Assembly (NCBI GenBank): GCA_964581605.1
Contig: CAZOPF010000130.1
Span: forward strand, 1-14,016
From: CAADGU01 sp964581605
Lineage (GTDB): Bacteria > Chloroflexota > Anaerolineae > Promineifilales > Promineifilaceae
Length of the DNA: 14,016 nt
Direction: 5' to 3'
Under the pieces are notes generated by a model. It saw only the letters and a list, made by a program, of their open reading frames with translations, was not told the DNA's origin and ran no database searches. This document shows positions 7,311 through 13,350 of the stretch, piece after piece (the first letter of the stretch is position 1; every line of letters begins with the position of its first letter). The position numbers and the translations under genes are program-made.

Positions 7311-7757
7311 CTAATCCTCAAGCTCCGTCGCCATTTTATAGGCCCGCCAGGTGGCAAACATAAGGATGGTAATTAAGACAAACGCTGTAAAAGCCATGAG
7401 GGGGATGGAAATAAACCCAAAGTAATTTACCCAACGATAGCTACATGGGATTGTGACCGAGCAGGCGGTGGGGCTTTCGGTGATGCCCCACTCAACGAGG
7501 TAGTGATACCCCGACACAAACATGCCGATGATCGAAAATGGCAGTACAAAAGCTGGCAATAGTCTGTCTCGTTCCACAATTCCCACCAGAATAATAATCA
7601 CCAGCGGATACATAAGAATGCGCTGATACCAGCACAGCGTACAGGGCAGAAAATGCCGAATTTCGCTGTAATATAGACTGCCTAATGTGGCGGTGACTGC
7701 CACCAAAAAGGCCAGGTGTGCGCCATGTTTTTGCATCAAGGTATTGAATTTGTTCAT
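7311..7757 (-). CDS. DsbB/BdbC-family disulfide oxidoreductase
   Basis: This 148-residue integral membrane protein would reoxidise a DsbA-like partner and pass electrons to quinone. Four hydrophobic segments are visible. Cys39/Cys42 in LPCTLCWYQR and Cys99/Cys105 in TACSVTIPCSYRW are the two essential cysteine pairs of the family. The opening GSLYYSEIRHFLPCTLCWYQR resembles BdbC of Gram-positive bacteria more than proteobacterial DsbB, so I leave out a symbol. It is the second gene of a two-gene minus-strand operon, 54 bases after the DsbA-like gene with a perfect hairpin in the gap. The ATG at 7757 fits the family's short N-terminal tail. This is a confident family call; direct partnership with the upstream gene is inferred from adjacency. 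Confidence 0.93.
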   Translation of the reverse strand: MNKFNTLMQKHGAHLAFLVAVTATLGSLYYSEIRHFLPCTLCWYQRILMYPLVIIILVGIVERDRLLPAFVLPFSIIGMFVSGYHYLVEWGITESPTACSVTIPCSYRWVNYFGFISIPLMAFTAFVLITILMFATWRAYKMATELED

Positions 7758-7770
7758 ATTAACGGTGGTG

Positions 7771-7798
7771 AGAGTAGAGATTTTCCAATCTCTACTCT
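7771..7798 (-). repeat. Perfect 12-bp hairpin in the dsbA-dsbB gap
   Basis: AGAGTAGAGATT (7771-7782) and its exact reverse complement (7787-7798) flank a four-base loop. On the minus strand it lies 13 bases after the DsbA-like stop codon and about 13 bases before the DsbB-like start. There is no U-tract, so an intercistronic processing or stability element is likelier than a terminator. Another TCTCTAC word lies just beyond it, near 7804. Confidence 0.75.
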
Positions 7799-7811
7799 TG
7801 AGTTCTCTACT

Positions 7812-8531
7812 TTATTGGCCGATTTCGGCCGCAATCAATTGCTGAAATTGCTCAAAAGTTAGTCCACCGGGTAATTGTTCCCCATTCAAAAAGAGGGTAG
7901 GTGTGGAACTGATACCCCGAGAATCACCCTCAGCTTTTTCTTCTCGTACCGCATCCTCATACTCATCCCCATCAAAACAGGCATTAAAAGCATCTACATC
8001 CAGGCCAATAACAATAGCAAAGTTCTTAAGAATAGCATCGCTAAAAGCACCAATGTTTTCGCCGCGCTGGTTGGCAAAAAGAGTGTCGTGATATTGCCAG
8101 AACATACCCTGTTCATTGGCACATTCGGCGGCTCTGGCGGCCTGAATAGATTCGTTACCGATGAAAGCGTAGTTGTGGAATTCAAACCGCACCTGGCCGG
8201 AGGCGGCATAGGCATCTGCCAGTTGTTGGCCTACACCTGTAGCAAATTCGCCGCAGAAGGGGCATTGAAAATCGGCAAACTCTTCAATCAGGACGGGCGC
8301 ATCTTCCGGCCCCCAAGCTTTGCCATCGGCATTGGCCGGCGCTTCTAGTGAGTCAGGCACGATGACGTCTTCTATCGAGGGAGCGGTGGCTTGCCGCAAA
8401 ATGATAAAGAGGGCGATGATGGCTATAGTGGCTACGGCCGCGCCCCCATAATACAGACGCCGCCGACGTTGTTCTTCTGCCTGATATCGTGCCCGCCGTT
8501 CGCTAACCGATGTACTGCTTTTTTTACTCAT
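7812..8531 (-). CDS. Membrane-anchored DsbA/BdbD-like thiol-disulfide oxidoreductase
   Basis: This 239-residue protein would introduce disulfides into exported proteins outside the membrane. After a basic, Arg-rich cytoplasmic head comes one membrane helix (GGAAVATIAIIALFIIL), a short linker and a DsbA-type thioredoxin domain. The active site is CPFC in FADFQCPFCGEF, and the cis-proline loop is SSTPTLFLNGEQLPG. The helical insert holds a further cysteine pair, in AAECANE and FNACFDG. The ATG at 8531 is chosen because GGGAG lies eight bases upstream; an upstream frame extension to 8597 has no such site. It is the first gene of a two-gene operon with the DsbB/BdbC-like gene, and together they form a full oxidation couple. 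A minus-strand TAAAAT near 8570 is a possible -10 box without a good -35. Confidence 0.92.
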   Translation of the reverse strand: MSKKSSTSVSERRARYQAEEQRRRRLYYGGAAVATIAIIALFIILRQATAPSIEDVIVPDSLEAPANADGKAWGPEDAPVLIEEFADFQCPFCGEFATGVGQQLADAYAASGQVRFEFHNYAFIGNESIQAARAAECANEQGMFWQYHDTLFANQRGENIGAFSDAILKNFAIVIGLDVDAFNACFDGDEYEDAVREEKAEGDSRGISSTPTLFLNGEQLPGGLTFEQFQQLIAAEIGQ

Positions 8532-8630
8532 ACTGTTCTCTCCCATCAGAAATAAAGTTGATGAAGCTATTTTAGCCAATTGCGCACAGGCAGGCACGAG
8601 AGTTTGATGGCTTGTCAGAAAAGGTGGTGA

Positions 8631-10526
8631 GGTGCGGACACCTTCCCGGCTACGTTAACCGGCGTCACCTGGACGTGCAGCGGCGCGGGTGGGGCCACCT
8701 GCACGGCCGTCGGTTCCGGCAACATCGCGGACACAGTAAACCTGCCCGCCGGTGGCTCCGTCACCTTCACGGCCAACGCCACCATTGACGCAGCGGCTAC
8801 CGGCACATTGTCCAACACGGCGACGGCCGCTGTGGGCGGCGGCGTGACTGACCCCAATGCGGGCAACAACAGCGCCACCGACAGCACCAGCCTGGACGCG
8901 CCCCCGGAAATCATCGATCTCACAGTTACCCCAGGCGCGATCAATGAAAACGGCTCGGTGAACCTGAGTGTGACCTTTACCGATCCGAATACGCCAGAAG
9001 CACACGAAGTGGTCATCAACTGGGGTGATGGCAGCGCCAATACCATCATCAATTTGCCCATTGGCGCCTTGACGACCGGCCAATCATCAATACCTGGATG
9101 ACAACTCCACCGGCACACCAGCGGATGCCTACACGATCAGCGCGACCGTGATGGATGATGATACCGGGGAGAGCAATAGCACGGCCGTGTTCACCGTCAG
9201 TAACCTGGCTCCCGATCTGTTCAACGTGGCCGCCACGCCGCTGAACATTGATGAAAACAACACCATCACCGTCACCGGGCAGATCAGCGATGTGGGCACG
9301 TTGGACAGCTTTGACCTGAGCATTGATTGGGGTGATGGCAACAGCGAAGGCTTCACCTTCCCGGCTGGCACTACCAGTTTTGTGGCTACCCACGCCTACG
9401 AAGATGACGGTTTGCGCGCCCTGCTGGCTGACTTCGACATCAACCTGACGTTGACGGACGATGACACGGGCAGTGACAGTGAAACGATCACCGTGCAGGT
9501 GGATAACGTGGCCCCGTCTCTGGGCAGTGTGTCCATCTCTGACCCGATCAACGAAAGCGACACGGCCACCTTAACCGGCAGCATCGTTGAAGTCAGCCCG
9601 GCCGATAGCTTGACGTTGACGGTGGCCTGGGGCGATGGCGCGGTAGATAGCTTCGCTGACGGCGCGGGCACAACCAGCTTCAATGAAAGCCATGCCTACG
9701 CCGATGACAACCCGACAGCCACGCCAACTGACGTGTATACGGTCACGTTGACGTTGGTGGATGATAATGGCGGCACGGCCGTCCACATGACCAACCTCAC
9801 CATCTACAACGTGGCCCCGGTGGTGGATGCGGGCACGGATATGGCAGTGAATACGGGTACGGCCGTGACCTTCAACGGCAGCTTCAGCGACATCGGCATT
9901 GAAGAGACCCATACCATTGAGTGGGACTTTGGCGATGGCAATACTGCTTCGGGCACGTTAACACCGGAGCACACCTACACCGACTCCGGCGTCTACACCG
10001 CCACCCTCACCGTCACCGACGATGATACCGGCGTGAGCAGCGATCAGGTGGTTATGACCGTGAGCGGCAGCACCATCTTCCTGCCGATCATTATGAACAA
10101 CAGGGGGGCGGCCGCCGGGCCAGACCTGGTCGTCAGCAGCCTGACGGCCGTTGGCAGCAATATCGAAGTGGTGATAACCAATCAGGGGAACACGGCCGTG
10201 ACCAATGACTTTTGGGTAGACGTATACATTGATCCCGACCCTGTGCCCACGATGGTCAACCAGACCTGGCAGTTGGTCGCCGATCAAGGCCTCGTCTGGG
10301 GCGTCAGCACTATCACCTTGAATCCGGGCCAATCGCTCACCCTCACCATCAACGGCGCTCACTACCGGCCCGAACTCAGCGACTTCACCGGCCCCTGCCC
10401 ATCGGCACTCCCGTTTACGCCCAGGTAGACTCCACCAACGCCGCCACCACTTACGGTAATATGCTGGAAAGCCACGAAAGTAGTGGCGGCGCGTATAATA
10501 ATATCAGCGGGACGATAGCCCAATAA
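8631..10526 (+). pseudogene. Decayed surface protein: partial DUF11, four PKD-like repeats, CARDB-like tail
   Basis: Coding similarity begins abruptly at 8631, mid-way through a DUF11 domain (ADTFPATLTGVTWTCSG), just after an in-frame stop and with no usable start codon. The frame then holds PKD-like repeats with WGDG-type cores near 9019, 9325, 9628 and 9920, and linkers such as SNLAP, DNVAP and YNVAP. The fourth, starting VDAGTDMAVNTG, is a classic PKD. FLPIIMNN follows near 10080, then a CARDB-like domain (PDLVVSSLTAVGSNIEVVI). Two frameshifts break it: near 9085, where GALTTGQS must rejoin HQYLDDNSTG in another frame, and at the C4 run 10392-10395, where one added C restores GPLPIGTPVYAQ to a stop at 10524-10526. 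Intact relatives would be large secreted adhesin-type proteins. The frameshifts could be sequencing errors, but the missing 5' end suggests real decay or a rearrangement. Confidence 0.8.
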
Positions 10527-10529
10527 AGC

Positions 10530-10578
10530 CGTGATGTGTGATATGTGACCAGAAAAACTTCACGTATCACGCATCACG
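10530..10578. repeat. 19-bp hairpin of GTGATRYG-type words after the PKD gene
   Basis: The left arm (10530-10548, CGTGATGTGTGATATGTGA) pairs with the right arm (10560-10578) over 19 positions; the only two non-Watson-Crick pairs would be G-U in RNA read on the + strand. The loop is 11 bases. The hairpin starts four bases after the restored stop codon of the PKD gene and is followed by another ATGGATTACG word. It lacks a T-tract. Confidence 0.7.
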
Positions 10579-10611
10579 AAGTATGGATTACGAGAATTTT
10601 GGAGTAATAAC

Positions 10612-11154
10612 ATGCTGCACACACGCAGCCGACGATTATTAGCCGCTTTTATCATAGCTTTGACATTGACCGCACTTTTTATTCTGCTTGGCGGGGGGCA
10701 GGGCAGCGTGGCTGGTGGTGGCCTGCCGCCGCGCCCTGATGACCCCACCGCCACGCCAACAGCACCGCCGCCAACGGCCGTGCCTGCCACGCCCACGCAT
10801 GGTGCAGCCATTCACCTGCACACCTCAGAACCAATGCCCGGCACATGGACGGTGGTGCAGTGGCAAAATGAACATGGCAACTGGTACGATGCGGTTGGCT
10901 GGCGCGGCCATCTGGATGAAGGGCAGGCGGACCGGAAAACCTGGTGGGTGTATCCCCCGCCCACTACGGGCAGGGGTGGCGGCAATACCATAATGTCCAC
11001 ACCAATACGTGTATCCCCCGCCCACTACGGGCAGGGGCCATTCCGCTGGCTGGTATATGCCAGTGAGGACGGCAAACAGGTGGCTATTAGCGACCCGTTT
11101 GATCTGCCCACGCGCAACGGCCAGACCATTAGCGTTACGGTAGAACTTCCCTGA
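10612..11154 (+). CDS. Small secreted or membrane-anchored protein of unknown function
   Basis: The protein has 180 residues. The basic start MLHTRSRR and hydrophobic stretch AAFIIALTLTALFILLGGG form a signal peptide or anchor. A Pro/Thr-rich linker (TATPTAPPPTAVPATPT) leads to a small beta-rich domain with the order GTWTVVQWQNEHGNWYD, GWRGHLDEG, GPFRWLVYASEDGK, SDPFDL. I recall this arrangement from Chloroflexota secreted proteins but cannot name a family. A TTTTGGAG site (GGAG about nine bases before the ATG) supports the start. Inside the domain, between KTWWV and SPAHYGQGPFRW, lies an insert carrying a 29-bp direct repeat; a net in-frame gain of about 63 bases would explain the retained frame. 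A very strong terminator follows. Function is unknown. Confidence 0.75.
   Translation: MLHTRSRRLLAAFIIALTLTALFILLGGGQGSVAGGGLPPRPDDPTATPTAPPPTAVPATPTHGAAIHLHTSEPMPGTWTVVQWQNEHGNWYDAVGWRGHLDEGQADRKTWWVYPPPTTGRGGGNTIMSTPIRVSPAHYGQGPFRWLVYASEDGKQVAISDPFDLPTRNGQTISVTVELP
10948..11037. repeat. 29-bp perfect direct repeat separated by 32 bp
   Basis: The identical 29-base unit occupies 10948-10976 and 11009-11037. It begins GTGTATCCCCCGCCC and ends GGGCAGGGG. Within each copy, CCCCCGCCC and GGGCAGGGG are complementary but for one position around the loop ACTAC. The 61-base offset is not a multiple of three, so the copies are read in different frames, as VYPPPTTGRG and VSPAHYGQG. Repeat and spacer lengths match a type I-E CRISPR unit, but two copies inside a gene without cas genes are not enough to call one. 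Confidence 0.8.
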
Positions 11155-11186
11155 CCAACGCCGGTAAGGATCTATATGTTTGGACG

Positions 11187-11223
11187 GGTGCGACGCACTT
11201 CAGAAGTGCGTCGCACCTTTTTT
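11187..11223 (+). terminator. Strong rho-independent terminator
   Basis: A perfect 14-bp stem (GGTGCGACGCACTT at 11187-11200 with its complement at 11204-11217) and a three-base loop CAG are followed at once by six T residues. It closes the transcript of the small secreted protein, 32 bases after its stop codon, and insulates the ABC transporter operon downstream. Confidence 0.93.
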
Positions 11224-11229
11224 ATTCCA

Positions 11230-11257
11230 TTGCCCACCGCACCGGCTGTGGTAAACT
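11230..11257 (+). promoter_or_regulatory. Candidate promoter of the ABC transporter operon
   Basis: TTGCCC (11230-11235) and TAAACT (11252-11257), 16 bases apart, lie between the terminator and the GTG at 11298. A second possible -10 box, TAAAAT (11267-11272), lacks a good -35. A promoter is expected here because the terminator just upstream should block read-through. The exact boxes are a guess by eye. Confidence 0.35.
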
Positions 11258-11297
11258 TCCCGTCCGTAAAATCAATTGAGAGAAATGAGATCTGAAC

Positions 11298-12176
11298 GTG
11301 ATAGCTGTTCAAAATGTGACCAAACAATTCTATCAGTTTAAGGCAATTGATAATGTTTCTTTTACCATTCCTAAAGGCGAAGTGGTGGGGTTGTTAGGGC
11401 CAAATGGGGCAGGCAAGACAACGTTATTTAAGTTGATCGCCGGCATTTTGCAGGCTGACAAAGGCCAGCTTTATCCGCTTTCAGGTGAGTGGCCGGCCAT
11501 TGGATACAAGAGTGACCGGTTATTGTTTCCTAACCAGATGCGGGTGAACCAATATCTCAAGGTGGTGGCGGAGTTAAGTTCTGTGCCGGGTTCGCAAATT
11601 GAGCGTGTGGTGACGGAAGCGTTAGCCAGGGTGGATTTGCTAACGGCCGCTAATAAAAAGATTGGCACGTGTTCCAAAGGGATGCGGCAGCGTATTGGAC
11701 TGGCGCAGGCACTCATTGGCGATCCACCGCTGCTGTTATTGGATGAACCGTCAAATGGCCTGGACCCATCCGGGCAGGAAGAGATGCACCAGCGTATTCA
11801 GGAATTACACGCGGCCGGAAAAACGATTCTGCTCAGTTCTCATCAATTACAAGAAGTAACCCAGGTCTGTACTCGCTTGATTATCCTCAATCGCGGTCAG
11901 ATTCATTACCAGAGCCGCATGGTAGATGCTTTAACGATGCGGCCGCATGCTCTCATTGAAACGGAACGGCCGATTACCAGCCCGCTGCTGTTGGCCGAAC
12001 TACATGCTTTGCATCCGGGTATCCAGGTTGAGGCAAACCATATTTATTTACGCGATGCGGCTATGCGGCTCCGGCGAGATATTCTGGCAATGGTGCTACG
12101 TGCTGGTTATGACGTACTGCATGTGGAACAAAAACATGTGACATTGGCCGAAATCTATGCGGAGGCTGTGCAGTGA
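11298..12176 (+). CDS. ABC-2 type exporter, ATP-binding subunit
   Basis: This 292-residue cytoplasmic ATPase would power the membrane partner encoded next. Visible motifs are Walker A GPNGAGKTT (34-42), the signature CSKGM (125-129) in place of LSGGQ, as is common in ABC-2 exporters (usually YSKGM or LSKGM), Walker B LLLLDEP (145-151) with D-loop NGLDPSG, and the switch His182 in LLSSHQL. A clear Q-loop glutamine is not evident near residue 72 (GYKSDRLLFPN). Residues from about 205 form the variable tail of this subfamily. It starts with GTG, has only a weak GAGA purine site, and overlaps the permease start by four bases (GTGA), so translation is coupled. The substrate (drug, lipid, peptide or polysaccharide) cannot be told from sequence. 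Confidence 0.93.
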   Translation: MIAVQNVTKQFYQFKAIDNVSFTIPKGEVVGLLGPNGAGKTTLFKLIAGILQADKGQLYPLSGEWPAIGYKSDRLLFPNQMRVNQYLKVVAELSSVPGSQIERVVTEALARVDLLTAANKKIGTCSKGMRQRIGLAQALIGDPPLLLLDEPSNGLDPSGQEEMHQRIQELHAAGKTILLSSHQLQEVTQVCTRLIILNRGQIHYQSRMVDALTMRPHALIETERPITSPLLLAELHALHPGIQVEANHIYLRDAAMRLRRDILAMVLRAGYDVLHVEQKHVTLAEIYAEAVQ

Positions 12177-12994
12177 TAGGGCGGATCTGGGCACTGACTG
12201 GATATTTTACCACATCGCTGCTCCGTTCTTTTTCAGGTGTGGGGCTGGTTTTGGCAACGCTGGTCTTCTGGTTGGTGTTTTTTAACCCACGCCAGCAAAC
12301 ACCAGATTCAGCCTATTATGTGCTGGTGATAGGTGTGTTTGGGGCAGGTATGGGATTTTTGGTGGCGTTGATGATAGCCTCGCGGGCGAACCATGCCAAC
12401 CTGTATCCCTGGGTGGTGCGGCTGCCAGGTAGAGTGGAGTATATGACGGCCGTATTTGGCAGCGCACTGATCACAACTTTAATCCTGCAATTACTATTGG
12501 CTTTATTGGCTTTGGTCAACGGCCCCCCATTAACATGGCAGCAACTCGTCGAAATTCCTCCGGTATGGTTGTCATTACTCATTTTGGCCGAGATGTTAGC
12601 CTTGCACGCGGCGGATCTGGTAGCAAAAGGCTGGTCACGTGTCTACCTGTTTGGGATATTGGCAATCTTTTTGTTTGCTCAGGGCATTCATAACATGACT
12701 GTTCGTAGCATGATTAACCAATTGAACCAGGTCGCCGCGAGCCAGGGCTGGACGGGCATGAATGATGCCCTGACAAACTATATTATCACCTTGAACAGTA
12801 ATGATGTTAGTGCGGTTGGGCGGTTGTTTGGGCTGGTTTTTTGGCCGTTTCGGGCACTGGCTGAAGCAACAGTCAGCGGTTATTTTTCGCCAATGCAGGC
12901 GTTGGCCCCGGCTATTTTGCTGCTATATGCCACCATTTTGTTTATGTTGGCCGCCGATTTGTTTGCCAATAAGGATTTGATGTTTATTGAATAA
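12173..12994 (+). CDS. ABC-2 type exporter, membrane subunit
   Basis: This 273-residue polytopic protein has about six hydrophobic helices: VGLVLATLVFWLVFF, YYVLVIGVFGAGMGFLVALMIA, TAVFGSALITTLILQLLLALLALV, VWLSLLILAEMLAL, VYLFGILAIFLFAQGI, and PAILLLYATILFMLAADLF near the end. Sequence matches to a named ABC-2 family are not obvious by eye; the call rests on topology and on the coupled ATPase. The GTG start at 12173 overlaps the ATPase stop and has a strong GGAGG (12161-12165) seven bases upstream, which fixes the start. The C-terminal ANKDLMFIE is short and polar. With two helix-rich half-transporters and one ATPase dimer this would make a complete exporter, and no binding protein accompanies it. 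Confidence 0.85.
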   Translation: MIGRIWALTGYFTTSLLRSFSGVGLVLATLVFWLVFFNPRQQTPDSAYYVLVIGVFGAGMGFLVALMIASRANHANLYPWVVRLPGRVEYMTAVFGSALITTLILQLLLALLALVNGPPLTWQQLVEIPPVWLSLLILAEMLALHAADLVAKGWSRVYLFGILAIFLFAQGIHNMTVRSMINQLNQVAASQGWTGMNDALTNYIITLNSNDVSAVGRLFGLVFWPFRALAEATVSGYFSPMQALAPAILLLYATILFMLAADLFANKDLMFIE

Positions 12995-13063
12995 GATGAG
13001 TCACCTGTGAAAATGGTGGCTGGTGGCTGGCGCTGACTACTATGGTACGAAGGGGAAAATAGG

Positions 13064-13276
13064 ATGGAATGCTGGCACTGTGAACGGCCGTCACACGCAA
13101 ATTGTAAGTTTTGCGGCCGGGCTGTATGCAAAGCCCACGCTCAAGAAAAACCTTACATCATACACACCTACCGCACAACAGCGGGAACTTATAAGGCTAT
13201 GGTAGTGGCCGGGGCTGTGTGGTGTGGCATATGTAATCCCCAACAAGACCCGGTTACATTGCGCAATCTGGAATAG
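13064..13276 (+). CDS. Small B-box/AN1-like zinc-finger protein
   Basis: This 70-residue protein is dominated by metal-ligand pairs: Cys3/Cys6 (CWHC), Cys14/Cys17 (CKFC), Cys22 and His25 (VCKAH), with His34 and a later Cys54/Cys57 (CGIC). The spacing C-x2-C-x7-C-x2-C-x4-C-x2-H matches B-box or AN1-type cross-brace fingers and suggests two bound zinc ions. AGGGG lies eight bases before the ATG, which supports it as a real gene. It follows the permease gene by 69 bases without an evident terminator and may be the third gene of the exporter operon. There is no other domain, so it may be an adaptor or regulator. The function is unknown; the metal-binding call is strong, the family name is not. 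Confidence 0.72.
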   Translation: MECWHCERPSHANCKFCGRAVCKAHAQEKPYIIHTYRTTAGTYKAMVVAGAVWCGICNPQQDPVTLRNLE

Positions 13277-13350
13277 CGAGGGCTACAAAAATAGCCAGTT
13301 AGTGCTGGCCGCTCAAGTTATCTATCGAAGGTTATGGGAAGATGGTGGGG

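Noticed and set aside
7875..8348. A 157-residue plus-strand frame opposite the DsbA-like gene
   Set aside because: It is antisense to the CPFC-containing thioredoxin domain and has no ribosome-binding site or family features.
8808..9101. A separate small gene starting at TTG 8808
   Set aside because: The DUF11 coding frame extends upstream of 8808 to 8631 and the downstream PKD frame continues it, so this is part of one broken gene.
10948..11037. A CRISPR array of type I-E size
   Set aside because: Only two repeats and one spacer, lying inside an open coding gene, with the palindrome at the 3' end rather than followed by a handle-like tail, and no cas gene in the window. Kept as a repeat and as a finding.
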